Source: an uncultured Oscillospiraceae bacterium (lineage in GTDB: Bacteria; Bacillota_A; Clostridia; Oscillospirales; Oscillospiraceae). Taken from it: a stretch of DNA of 20,746 nt. The notes beneath the pieces were generated by a model. That model saw only the letters and a program-made list of their open reading frames with translations, did no database searches and was not told the DNA's origin. A program made the translations under genes and the position numbers. This document shows, in pieces, positions 12,521 through 19,597 of this stretch. The first letter of the stretch is position 1; the number at the start of each line of letters is the position of its first letter. Where the stretch lies: assembly GCA_934635515.1 (NCBI GenBank), contig CAKTZK010000018.1:1-20746 (forward strand), in the 5' to 3' direction.

Positions 12521-12541
12521 GCAGAAAAGGAGGAGCTAACC

Positions 12542-13939
12542 ATGTTTGACCGCGAAGAAGAATTGGACCGCTATTTGGATGAAATTAAGGACATGCTGCG
12601 ACGAAAGCAGTACGCCGCCGTCCGAGACCTGCTCCTCCCCCTGGAGCCGCCGGACATCGCCATGCTTTTGGAGGAAGCCGGCGAGGAGTTCATGCCCCTG
12701 CTGTACCGGCTGCTGCCCAAGGAGCTGGCGGCAGAGGTGTTCGTGGAGCTGGAGTCCGACAGCCAGGAAATGCTCATCAACGGCTTCTCCAACACGGAGC
12801 TGAAGGAAGTGCTGGACGAGCTGTATCTGGACGATGCCGTGGACATTGTGGAGGAGATGCCCGCCAGCGTTGTTATCCGTATTCTGGATAAGGCCACCCC
12901 GGAAATGCGCAAGTCCATCAACGAAATGCTGCAGTATCCCGAGGACTCCGCCGGCTCCATTATGAATGTGGAGTACCTGAGTCTGAAAAAGGATATGACC
13001 GTGGCGGACGCCTTCAAGCGCATCCGCCGTATCGGCGGCGAGTTGGAGACCATCAACATCCTGTATGTCACCGATCCCACCCGCCACCTGCAGGGCGTGC
13101 TGTCCGTCCGGGACCTGCTTCTGGCCGACGAGGATGACCGCATTGAGGAGCTCATGGACCCCAATGTGGTCTCCGTCACCACCCTGGACGACAAGGAGGA
13201 TGTGGCCCAGGCCATGAGCAAGTACGACTATCTTGCCATGCCTGTGGTGGACCAGGAAAACCGCCTCATCGGTATCGTTACCGTAGACGATGCCATGGAT
13301 GTTATCGAAGAGGAGACCACGGAGGACTTCGAGAAGATGGCGGCTATGCTGCCCTCGGACAAGCCGTATCTGAAAACCTCCATTTACTCCACCTGGAAGG
13401 CCCGTATCCCCTGGCTGATGGTGCTGATGCTCTCGGCCACCTTCACCGGCCTCATTCTCAACCATTACGAGAGCAAGCTGGCGGCCTGCCTGGTGCTCAA
13501 CGCCTATATTCCTATGCTCTCCGGCACCGGCGGTAACTCCGGCACCCAGGCAAGTGTAGCGGTGATCCGCGCCCTGAGCCTGGACGAGGTGGACTTCTCC
13601 GACCTGCTGCAGGTGCTTTGGAAGGAGCTGCGGGTGTCGTTTTTGTGCGGTGTGTGCCTGGCGTCGGCCAATTTTGTGAAAATGCTGCTGGTGGACCGTA
13701 TGCTTCTGGGCAACGGCGCCGTGACCATCACCGTCTGCACAGTGGTGTGCCTGACGATTTTGTTCGTGGTGATCTTCGCCAAATGCGTGGGCTGCGCCCT
13801 GCCCCTGCTGGCGGAAAAGGTGGGCCTGGACCCGGCTGTGATGGCCTCTCCCTTCATCAGTACCATCGTGGACGCCACCAGCCTGCTGATCTATTTTGCC
13901 CTGGCCACCGCCTTCATCCCGGCCCTGCACGGCATGTAA
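12542..13939 (+). CDS. mgtE: Magnesium transporter MgtE
   Basis: Predicted 465-aa Mg2+ channel of the inner membrane. An N-terminal superhelical MgtE_N domain (about 1-130) is followed by two CBS domains (about 135-200 and 205-265), a connecting helix, and a five-helix membrane domain from about 285. The pore signatures are present: PMLSGTGGNSGTQAS (about 323-337) and MASPFISTIVDATSLLIYF, in which Asp444 corresponds to the selectivity Asp of Thermus MgtE. The acidic N-domain and CBS surfaces sense cytosolic Mg2+ and close the pore when it is high. AAAGGAGGAGC before the ATG fixes the start. Control is also transcriptional through the M-box and terminator upstream, giving two layers of Mg2+ feedback. 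Confidence 0.97.
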   Translation: MFDREEELDRYLDEIKDMLRRKQYAAVRDLLLPLEPPDIAMLLEEAGEEFMPLLYRLLPKELAAEVFVELESDSQEMLINGFSNTELKEVLDELYLDDAVDIVEEMPASVVIRILDKATPEMRKSINEMLQYPEDSAGSIMNVEYLSLKKDMTVADAFKRIRRIGGELETINILYVTDPTRHLQGVLSVRDLLLADEDDRIEELMDPNVVSVTTLDDKEDVAQAMSKYDYLAMPVVDQENRLIGIVTVDDAMDVIEEETTEDFEKMAAMLPSDKPYLKTSIYSTWKARIPWLMVLMLSATFTGLILNHYESKLAACLVLNAYIPMLSGTGGNSGTQASVAVIRALSLDEVDFSDLLQVLWKELRVSFLCGVCLASANFVKMLLVDRMLLGNGAVTITVCTVVCLTILFVVIFAKCVGCALPLLAEKVGLDPAVMASPFISTIVDATSLLIYFALATAFIPALHGM

Positions 13940-13945
13940 AAAAGC

Positions 13946-13978
13946 ATTGCCACGACCACCCCGGCCGTGGCAATTTAT
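13946..13978 (+). terminator. Terminator-like hairpin after mgtE
   Basis: ATTGCCACG and CGTGGCAAT pair around an 11-base loop, followed by only a short T/A tail (TTATAAAA). It may derive from a family B repeat end (GTGGCAAT). Confidence 0.55.
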
Positions 13979-13980
13979 AA

Positions 13981-14056
13981 AAGGCTCCCCTGCGTAAGGG
14001 GAGCTGGCGCGGCCCCGCCGCGACTGAGGGGTCGACGCATCGCACTCCTTGCAACG
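13981..14056. repeat. Family A repeat copy
   Basis: AAGGCTCCCCTGCGTAAGGG followed by GAGC, then GCGCGGC-CCC-GCCGCG and GACTGAGGGGTCGACG. The second hairpin has a different stem from the copies at 10762 and 15397 but still pairs. Confidence 0.82.
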
Positions 14057-14114
14057 GTCACGCCCCATCCCCCATCGAAAATTTTCTTCGTATACTTTTT
14101 TTCGTGCGGCACAC

Positions 14115-14149
14115 AATAAACTCGGGTCTTATCCCGAGTTTATTTTTTT
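14115..14149 (+). terminator. Terminator or attenuator hairpin abutting the DUF1540 ribosome binding site
   Basis: AATAAACTCGGG pairs perfectly with CCCGAGTTTATT around TCTTAT and runs into a T-tract (14143-14149). The GGAGGAAG of the next gene begins at 14150, with no gap. A terminator for mgtE would more naturally lie further left, so this looks like a leader attenuator; a weak TATACT lies upstream at 14091-14096. Confidence 0.75.
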
Positions 14150-14162
14150 GGAGGAAGAAGCT

Positions 14163-14351
14163 ATGTCTAACTGTACCAACGACGGGTGCGCCTGCACCCC
14201 CAACTCCGCCATCAAATGCACCGTCACCAGCTGCGCCCATCACTGCAGCGACGTGAACAACTGCGGCCTGCACTCCATCCAGATCGGCACCCATGAGAGC
14301 AATCCCTCCATGGACCAGTGCACCGACTGCAAGAGCTTCCGCAAGATGTAA
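14163..14351 (+). CDS. DUF1540 cysteine-rich small protein
   Basis: Predicted 62-aa protein with nine Cys (4, 9, 11, 19, 24, 28, 34, 53, 56) and two His after Cys24. The core from 17 to 59, IKCTVTSCAHHC through CTDCKSF, matches the DUF1540 family common in clostridia and bacilli. The Cys pattern suggests metal binding, probably Zn or Fe, but the function of the family is unknown. The start is set by GGAGGAAG five bases upstream. An intrinsic-terminator-like hairpin abuts this ribosome binding site, and another hairpin lies after the stop codon. Confidence 0.9.
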   Translation: MSNCTNDGCACTPNSAIKCTVTSCAHHCSDVNNCGLHSIQIGTHESNPSMDQCTDCKSFRKM

Positions 14352-14358
14352 AGTTCAG

Positions 14359-14388
14359 TCCCCTCACAGCCTTTTGGCCGTGAGGGGA
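14359..14388 (+). other. Hairpin between the DUF1540 and TauE/SafE genes
   Basis: TCCCCTCAC pairs with GTGAGGGGA, extended inward by GCC/GGC after one mismatch. It lacks a T-tract, so it is probably an mRNA-processing or stability hairpin or a weak terminator. Confidence 0.5.
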
Positions 14389-14409
14389 TACATAAAAGGG
14401 GGTGAAACC

Positions 14410-14763
14410 ATGGATATAAAGTGGAAATACCGGCTCAGCGGCGCTGCCGCGGGGCTTATCAACGGTTTGTTCGGCGGGGGCGGCGGCACGGTTCTTGTGC
14501 CGCTGCTCACCGGCTGGTGCCGGGTGGGGCAGAAGCGGGCCTTCGCCAACTGCGTGGCGGTAATCTTCCCTCTGTGCGCCTTGTCGGCGGCGATCTACCT
14601 GCTGCGCACAGGCCTGCGCCTGGTCACAGCGCTTCCGTATCTGCTGGGAGGCCTGGCAGGCGGGCTTGTAGGCGGCAGGCTCTTCCGCAAGGTGTCCGCC
14701 CCCTGGCTGCGGCGGATCTTCGGCGTGTTTTTGATCTACGGCGGGGTGCGGTATCTGCTGTGA
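14410..14763 (+). CDS. TauE/SafE-family exporter, first half-size subunit
   Basis: Predicted 117-aa membrane protein equivalent to the N-terminal half of a TauE/SafE (DUF81) anion exporter. It has about four helices and the Gly-rich entry motif GLINGLFGGGGGTVLVPLL at about 15-33, then FANCVAVIFPLCALSAAIY. Family members are normally about 250 aa with two such repeats. Here the two repeats are separate genes overlapping by 4 bp, so a heterodimer probably forms the transporter. GGGGGTGA precedes the ATG. The substrate is inferred to be a small sulfur-containing or organic anion and cannot be specified. Confidence 0.87.
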   Translation: MDIKWKYRLSGAAAGLINGLFGGGGGTVLVPLLTGWCRVGQKRAFANCVAVIFPLCALSAAIYLLRTGLRLVTALPYLLGGLAGGLVGGRLFRKVSAPWLRRIFGVFLIYGGVRYLL

Positions 14764-15131
14764 AGGACTACTTTCTCCCCGCCCTGGCCGGATTTTTAAC
14801 GGGTATTCTCTCCGCCTGGGGCATCGGCGGCGGCACGCTGCTGCTCCTGGTGATGACCCTGTTTCTGGGCGTAGACCAGCTTACCGCTCAGGGCATCAAC
14901 CTCCTGTATTTCCTCCCCACGGCAGCCATGGCCTTGTTAGAGCACAAGAAAAACGGCCTGTTAGAGCCGTCCCTGCTCCGCTCCTCCATTCCCTGGGCCC
15001 TGCCCGTTACCGCCGCTGCCGCCTGGGCCGCCACCGCCGTGGAGGTGGAAGTTCTGAAAAAGCCCTTCGGCGTATTTCTCCTGGCCGCCGGGCTCTATAC
15101 CGTTTTCAGCAAGCCACCGAAAAATAAATGA
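14760..15131 (+). CDS. TauE/SafE-family exporter, second half-size subunit
   Basis: Predicted 123-aa membrane protein matching the C-terminal half of TauE/SafE: VKDYFLPALAGFLTGILSAW, then GIGGGTLLLLVMTLFLGVDQ, then LTAQGINLLYFLPTAAMALL and a last helix. The start is the GTG at 14760, which overlaps the stop of the first subunit (GTGA), implying translational coupling; no separate strong ribosome binding site is seen. A longer frame upstream overlaps the first subunit and is not real. The downstream 549 bp to the next terminator contain only repeats. Confidence 0.83.
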   Translation: MKDYFLPALAGFLTGILSAWGIGGGTLLLLVMTLFLGVDQLTAQGINLLYFLPTAAMALLEHKKNGLLEPSLLRSSIPWALPVTAAAAWAATAVEVEVLKKPFGVFLLAAGLYTVFSKPPKNK

Positions 15132-15137
15132 TCCCCG

Positions 15138-15475
15138 GGCGGACAGGGGCGGACGCCCCTACAAGGAATTTCGTAGGGGACGATGCCCACATCGTCCCGC
15201 CGTACCGCACTCCATGTAAAACTCCCTGTCATTGCGAACCAGTGACCGATGTCACTGGTGTGGCAATCCGTTCTCCTCGACCTTTACACAGTGGTATTAC
15301 GGATTCCCACGACCAGTCTGCGGACTGGTCTCGGAATGACACGCGAATTTCTTCAGCTTCTGTCACTGGTGTGGCAATCCGCAGCCCCCGTCCCCATGGC
15401 CCCCTTGCCTAAAGGGGGCTGTCACGGCAAAGCCGTGACTGAGGGGTCGACTACCGCCCCCCTTGCTGCGCACCC
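15138..15475. repeat. Cluster of family C, B and A repeats
   Basis: Family C units are at about 15138-15165 and 15173-15203 (CGATG/CATCG stem). Family B hairpins are at about 15227-15270 (ACCAGTGAC/GTCACTGGT) and, inverted, at 15300-15342 (ACCAGT/ACTGGT), with a fragment near 15361-15381. A family A unit is at 15397-15465 (GTCACGGC-AAA-GCCGTGAC). No gene is supported between 15132 and 15680. Confidence 0.8.
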
Positions 15476-15483
15476 GGCGGGGT

Positions 15484-15600
15484 GTGGGGAGCGAACCGAG
15501 CGCTGCCAGTGGCAGAAGAAGCGAGGTGAGCGAGTGGCCGCGGTCAAAATTTCAAGCGTCCGCCGTTAGCCAGCGTAGAAATTTTGGGCACCGCAACAGG
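15484..15600. repeat. Dispersed repeat, family D copy 2
   Basis: Matches 7741-7857 along all 117 bp with about ten substitutions and no gaps. The 9-bp arms CAAAATTTC/GAAATTTTG are conserved in both copies. Confidence 0.9.
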
Positions 15601-15625
15601 ACCACCCCGCCCTACATTATCGCAT

Positions 15626-15656
15626 AAAAAGGACGGACCTCCCGGTCCGTCCTTTT
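15626..15656 (-). terminator. Intrinsic terminator of the RR-HK-HtrA operon
   Basis: GGACGGACC/GGTCCGTCC with a four-base loop, extended by A/T pairs. On the minus strand it ends in TTTTT and lies about 25 bp after the htrA stop codon. Confidence 0.88.
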
Positions 15657-15680
15657 CCATATTCCGATCAAATCATCCCG

Positions 15681-16970
15681 TCACTTCGTCGCCGTCAACG
15701 TCACAAAACAGTGGATCTCTTTCCCGTCCCGCATAAGGGTCAGGTCCACGGTGTCGCCCACCCGGAGCTGGCGCCGGTAGTCCAGCAGGTCCCAGTTTTC
15801 ATGGATGACCTGATCGTCCGCCGCCACCAGTATATCGCCGGCCTGCACACCGGCCGCTTCGGCGCCCATGCCCTCCTCCACAGAGTGGATGACCACATAG
15901 GGCTGGCCCGCCTCGTCATACTCCGTCACAATGGTGAAGCCATAGGTGGGAATGCCCTCAAACTGGCCGGTGGCCAGAATGTCATTGACCACGTATGCCA
16001 CCTGGGAGGTGGGCAGCGCAAAGCCCAGGCCCTCCACCGACGCCTCGGCGCCGGATGCATTGCTGCTCATCTTCATGGTCACGATGCCGATGACCTGACC
16101 ATAAGCATTGATCAGCGGGCCGCCGGAGTTTCCGTTATTTACGGCGGCGTTGGTCTGGAGCATGGTCAGGGTCTTGCCGTCCAGTTCCATCTGCCGCTCC
16201 AGTCCCGAGAGAATTCCCGCGGTAAAGGTGCCCCGGAGGTTCAGGCTCAGGGGATTGCCGATGGCATACACCGTTTCGCCCACCATGCAGTAATCCGAGT
16301 CGCAGAACTCCGCCGGAGTCAGGCCCTGGGCGTCCACCGCCTTCAAAACGGCAATGTCCTGGCCCGCGTCATAGCCCACCAGCTGCGCCTCGTAGGTGTC
16401 GCCGCTGTCCAGGGCCATAATGCAGGAATTGGTGCCCGACACCACATGGGCGTTGGTGACAAAGTATCCGTCGGCTGTGAGCAGGATGCCCGTGCCCATA
16501 AAGCTTTTACCGGCGGCATTGGTGGCCAGCACCGTCACCGTGGAGGCGCTCATTTTCTGGAACACGTCCACCGCGGAGAGGCTCTCCTCCCCCGGGGCCA
16601 CCAGCTCCATGCGCACGCCCGGCGCCGGATCCGCAGCGGGAATATAGCATCCGTCCTCGCTGGAAATGTCCACTATGCTCCCGGCGTGGCTGTCATCGTC
16701 CAGGCCCGGCTCATCATCGCCCAGCAAATGCACCACAAGCGCCGTCACCCCGATGATCACCGCCAGCACCGCCGCCAGTATCACAAAAATGACCCAGCCC
16801 TTTTTCTTCTTTTTCACCGGGGCAGCCGCCCGGGGACGCACGCTCTCCGGCAGCGGCTGGGGCTGCACATAGTAGCGCACCACTTCCTCCCCCTGCTCCG
16901 GGGGCACATACCAGGATACGACCTCCCGGTCCTCTCCGCCCTGGGGCGTCAGGTTGTTTTCGTCCATCAT
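15681..16970 (-). CDS. htrA: HtrA/DegP-like membrane-anchored serine protease with PDZ domain
   Basis: Predicted 429-aa protease. A cytosolic Pro-rich N-terminus (1-57) ends in KKKKK, one membrane helix follows (about 58-83), then an extracytoplasmic linker. The trypsin-like domain (about 135-335) has the full triad: His175 in TNAHVV, Asp205 in QDIAVLK and Ser282 in NNGNSGGP. A single PDZ domain (about 340-428, including GVQAGDILVAADDQVI) ends the protein. HtrA proteases degrade misfolded envelope proteins. The gene overlaps the kinase gene by 4 bp (ATGA) and is last in the RR-HK-HtrA operon, implying that the two-component system controls envelope protein quality, much as CssRS controls htrA genes in Bacillus, though there the genes are not in one operon. 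A second Met immediately follows the first and either may be used. Confidence 0.94.
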   Translation of the reverse strand: MMDENNLTPQGGEDREVVSWYVPPEQGEEVVRYYVQPQPLPESVRPRAAAPVKKKKKGWVIFVILAAVLAVIIGVTALVVHLLGDDEPGLDDDSHAGSIVDISSEDGCYIPAADPAPGVRMELVAPGEESLSAVDVFQKMSASTVTVLATNAAGKSFMGTGILLTADGYFVTNAHVVSGTNSCIMALDSGDTYEAQLVGYDAGQDIAVLKAVDAQGLTPAEFCDSDYCMVGETVYAIGNPLSLNLRGTFTAGILSGLERQMELDGKTLTMLQTNAAVNNGNSGGPLINAYGQVIGIVTMKMSSNASGAEASVEGLGFALPTSQVAYVVNDILATGQFEGIPTYGFTIVTEYDEAGQPYVVIHSVEEGMGAEAAGVQAGDILVAADDQVIHENWDLLDYRRQLRVGDTVDLTLMRDGKEIHCFVTLTATK

Positions 16971-18442
16971 TTCTCTTGCTCCTCCCCGTAGGCGCGGGCG
17001 CCGTCGGCCATCTGCACTGTAAAGCTGAAGGCCGTTACGCCGTTTTCACTGGTCACGGTGATCTTTTCTTTATGTTGGTTGAGAATGGTCTTCACCACAT
17101 ACAGCCCCAGGCCGTAGCCGTCCTTATCCACGCTGCGGGACTTGTCGGACTTGTGGAACCGCTCAAACAGCAGCGGGATCTCCTGGGCGGGAATGGTGTT
17201 GCCGGTATTGCGCACGGTGACCACCGCCTTCTCCCCCTGGCAGGTGAGGCCCAGGTAGAGGGTGGACTTTTCCGCGGCGAACTTAGTGGCGTTTTCCAGC
17301 AGGTTATACACCACCTGGGTGATCAGTTCATTATCGCCCCGGACCATCACCGAGTCCTCCGGGATATCCGCCTCCACATCCAGGCCCCGGTCGTTGATCT
17401 TCTGCTCCATGCTCAGCAGCGCGATGCGCATGCTCTCGCACAGGTCGAAGTCCTCCTTGTGCATCTCCTGGGACTGGATCTGGGAGATATCCAGCATCCG
17501 CCGCACCAGGCGGCTGAGCCGGTGGCTCTCGTCGGAAATAATTTGCAGGTACCGCCGCTCGTCCTTTTGGGGAATGGTCCCGTCCAGGATGCCGTCGGTA
17601 TAGCCGGCAATGGAGGTCATAGGCGTTTTCAGCTCGTGGGAGATGTTGGCGATAAAGTCCCGGCGCTGGCGCTCCGTCTCGCAAAGGGAGTCGGCCATCA
17701 TGTTAAAGGAGCGGGCCAGCTCGCCTATTTCGTCGCCCCGGCCCTCGTCCTCAATGCGTATGTCAAAGTTCCCGGCGGCATAGGCCCGGGTGCCCCGAAC
17801 CATCTCCTTGATGGGCTGAATTTGCCGCATGGACATAAAGGAGCTGGCCACAAAGGCGATCAGCAGCACCACGGCAGAGATCATGAAAAACAGCCCCGTA
17901 AACGACCGCCACAGCCGCATCAGCTGGCTGGCGTCGATCATGGCCAGCACCATGCCTACCACCTGCCCATCTGCCGAGCGCACCGGCAGGCCCACGGCAA
18001 ACTGCCGCAGCCTATACAGGCCCGAAAGGGTGGTGTTGCCCTCAAAGCCGTTTTCATTGTTCAGGATCTTCGTCTGCATCTCCTCCGGCAGACGGATGCT
18101 CTTACCGGCCAGGCTGTCGTCGGTGGTGAGCATGGCCTGTCCGTTTTCATCGCATATAAGGAAGTTTACCTCCGTCATCATGCTGGCAACACCCGCCATG
18201 CGGCTGAGGCTGCTGTCCACCTCCGCCTGGTCGCTTTCGCTGGCGGCCAGGTAGTCCGCCGTCATCTGGGCGATGACCTGGGCCCGGGTCTTCATCTCAT
18301 CCCGCTTTTCGCCCACCAGATAGTTATAGCTCAGCGCGTAAAAGGACGCGCCCAGCAGCAGCAGCGTCAGCAGCAAGACCCCCGCAAGGAGGCTGAACTG
18401 CTGCCAATACAGGCTGCGGAAACGGTTTTTCAGTTCCTTCAT
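16967..18442 (-). CDS. Two-component sensor histidine kinase (HAMP, HisKA, HATPase)
   Basis: Predicted 491-aa membrane sensor kinase. Helix 1 (about 16-38) and helix 2 (about 181-203) flank a 140-residue extracytoplasmic sensor of the sCACHE/PAS-like type. HAMP follows (about 204-256). The dimerisation and phosphoacceptor domain contains His269 in FIANISHELKTPMTSI. The ATPase domain shows the N box NLLENATKF (380-388) and the G box GYGLGLYVVK (442-451). It starts 2 bp after the response regulator stop, and its stop overlaps htrA, so all three genes are co-transcribed. The signal is unknown; cell-wall or misfolded-protein stress is inferred from htrA. Confidence 0.95.
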   Translation of the reverse strand: MKELKNRFRSLYWQQFSLLAGVLLLTLLLLGASFYALSYNYLVGEKRDEMKTRAQVIAQMTADYLAASESDQAEVDSSLSRMAGVASMMTEVNFLICDENGQAMLTTDDSLAGKSIRLPEEMQTKILNNENGFEGNTTLSGLYRLRQFAVGLPVRSADGQVVGMVLAMIDASQLMRLWRSFTGLFFMISAVVLLIAFVASSFMSMRQIQPIKEMVRGTRAYAAGNFDIRIEDEGRGDEIGELARSFNMMADSLCETERQRRDFIANISHELKTPMTSIAGYTDGILDGTIPQKDERRYLQIISDESHRLSRLVRRMLDISQIQSQEMHKEDFDLCESMRIALLSMEQKINDRGLDVEADIPEDSVMVRGDNELITQVVYNLLENATKFAAEKSTLYLGLTCQGEKAVVTVRNTGNTIPAQEIPLLFERFHKSDKSRSVDKDGYGLGLYVVKTILNQHKEKITVTSENGVTAFSFTVQMADGARAYGEEQEK

Positions 18443-18444
18443 TT

Positions 18445-19125
18445 TTACTTCACTTCAAACTTATAGCCTACGCCCCACACGGTTTTCAGCGCCCACTGGT
18501 CGGACACGTTTTCCACCTTTTCCCGCAGGCGCTTGATGTGCACGTCCACCGTGCGGCTGTCACCGAAGTAGTCAAAGCCCCACACCTCGTCCAGCAGCTG
18601 GTTGCGGGTGTAGACCCGGTTGGGCGTAGAGGCCAGGTGATACAGCAGTTCCAGCTCCTTGGGAGGCGTGTCCACCTTCTTGCCGTCCACGATCAGCTCA
18701 TAGCTGTCCAGGTCGATGATGAGCTTGTCGAACACCAGACGCTTCTTCGTGTCGTCGGGGATCTCGCTGCGGCGCAGCACGGCGTTGATGCGGGCCATCA
18801 GCTCCTTCATCTCAAAGGGCTTGATGATGTAGTCGTCCGCGCCCATCTCCAGGCCCGTGATGCGGTCGTTCACCTCGCTTTTGGCGGTGAGCATGATAAT
18901 GGGCACCTTGCTGGTCTCGCGTATCTTACCGCACACGGCCCAGCCGTCCATCACCGGGAGCATAATGTCCAGCAGCACCAGATCCGGCGCCTGCTTTTCA
19001 AACTCCTCAATGGCCTTGCCGCCGTCGTAGGCGCTGCGGACCTCAAAGCCCTCCTTTTCCATGTACATACGGATCAGGTCCGATATGTTCCGGTCATCCT
19101 CAACCACCAAAATATTGCGTGCCAT
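18445..19125 (-). CDS. OmpR/PhoB-family response regulator
   Basis: Predicted 226-aa DNA-binding response regulator. The receiver (1-120) has the acidic pair at 10-11, phosphoacceptor Asp53 (LLDIMLP), LTAK after the fourth strand, and DYIIKPF. The C-terminal winged helix (about 128-224) includes PPKELELLYHLASTPNRVYT and SRTVDVHIKRLREKVE, typical of OmpR/PhoB. The start at 19125 follows AAAGGAGGAGCC. A longer in-frame reading to 19257 merely translates the four-hairpin element and is rejected. A candidate binding site of two TGTTCA repeats 11 bp apart lies upstream of its promoter, indicating autoregulation. Confidence 0.95.
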   Translation of the reverse strand: MARNILVVEDDRNISDLIRMYMEKEGFEVRSAYDGGKAIEEFEKQAPDLVLLDIMLPVMDGWAVCGKIRETSKVPIIMLTAKSEVNDRITGLEMGADDYIIKPFEMKELMARINAVLRRSEIPDDTKKRLVFDKLIIDLDSYELIVDGKKVDTPPKELELLYHLASTPNRVYTRNQLLDEVWGFDYFGDSRTVDVHIKRLREKVENVSDQWALKTVWGVGYKFEVK

Positions 19126-19169
19126 GAAGGCTCCTCCTTTGTTTCCGCCGGGGGCGGTCTTTTTTGAGA

Positions 19170-19360
19170 CTGTCGAAAAACCCTCCGGGTTTTTCCGACA
19201 AAAGGATTGCAGTCTGCTGCGCGCATAATTTTGAGCCGATGGCTCAAAATTCCACACTTGCAGCCTGAGAAGTATTTTCTCTCACGCACATGTCGCGAGA
19301 GAAAATGACCTCAATTTTTTGCCGCCTGCGGGCGGCAAACTCTGCGAGGCTTTTCGACAG
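19170..19360 (-). repeat. Four-hairpin element (family E), copy 2
   Basis: Read on the minus strand this 191-bp element begins CTGTCGAAAA and ends TTTTCGACAG, a perfect 10-bp terminal inverted repeat. Its hairpins, in plus coordinates, are 19318-19339, 19274-19306 (13 pairs, loop ACATGTG), 19227-19251 (AATTTTGAGCC/GGCTCAAAATT) and 19172-19199. It lies between a candidate promoter and the response regulator start, in the same orientation as that gene. No clear target-site duplication is seen. Spurious translation gives a WNFEPSAQNYARSRLQSF-like peptide. Confidence 0.85.
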
Positions 19361-19370
19361 GCTTTATTCT

Positions 19371-19407
19371 ATTATAATTATACTGGGAAAGCGTACACTT
19401 TCCTGAA
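19371..19407 (-). promoter_or_regulatory. Candidate promoter of the RR-HK-HtrA operon
   Basis: On the minus strand two adjacent TATAAT hexamers lie at 19382-19377 and 19376-19371. The -35 region is poor (TTCAGG at 19407-19402), fitting a promoter that needs an activator. The predicted start falls close to the edge of the four-hairpin element. Confidence 0.5.
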
Positions 19408-19420
19408 CATTTTGTGAACA
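19402..19420 (-). promoter_or_regulatory. Candidate response-regulator box (direct repeats)
   Basis: On the minus strand TGTTCA-CAAAA-TGTTCA gives two 6-bp repeats with an 11-bp period, one helical turn, as bound by OmpR/PhoB-family dimers (shifted by two, TTCACA-N5-TTCAGG resembles the Firmicute PhoP box). The downstream repeat overlaps the weak -35 of the operon promoter. Autoregulation is inferred. Confidence 0.5.
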
Positions 19421-19446
19421 TCCATTGCATAGGACGCAAAAAACGA

Positions 19447-19563
19447 TGTCATTGCGAGGGCGCCCCGCGCCCGTGGCAATCCGTTCTCCAAAGGCTCCCC
19501 TGCGCAAGGGGAGTTGTCAGCCGTAAGGCTGACTGAGGGGTCGTCGGTACCGCACCCCTTGTC
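19447..19563. repeat. Composite family B plus family A repeat
   Basis: A B hairpin (TGTCATTGCGAG, GGCGC/GCGCC stem, GTGGCAATCCG) is followed directly by an A unit (GGCTCCCCTGCGCAAGGGG, GTCAGCC-GTAA-GGCTGAC, TGAGGGGTCG). The stems differ from other copies but still pair. No gene or clear terminator is seen between the RR promoter and spoIID. Confidence 0.83.
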
Positions 19564-19597
19564 CCACACTAACACCCATTTTTAATATCATATTATA

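Noticed and set aside
12536..14116. 526-aa minus-strand open frame opposite mgtE
   Set aside because: His/Gly/Gln-rich shadow of the GC-biased codons of mgtE; MgtE is unmistakable on the plus strand.
16976..18466. 496-aa plus-strand open frame opposite the histidine kinase, and a similar one opposite htrA
   Set aside because: Antisense shadows produced by high GC; all family motifs are on the minus strand.
19126..19257. 44-residue N-terminal extension of the response regulator
   Set aside because: It translates part of the family E repeat. The receiver domain begins at 19125 with a strong ribosome binding site.
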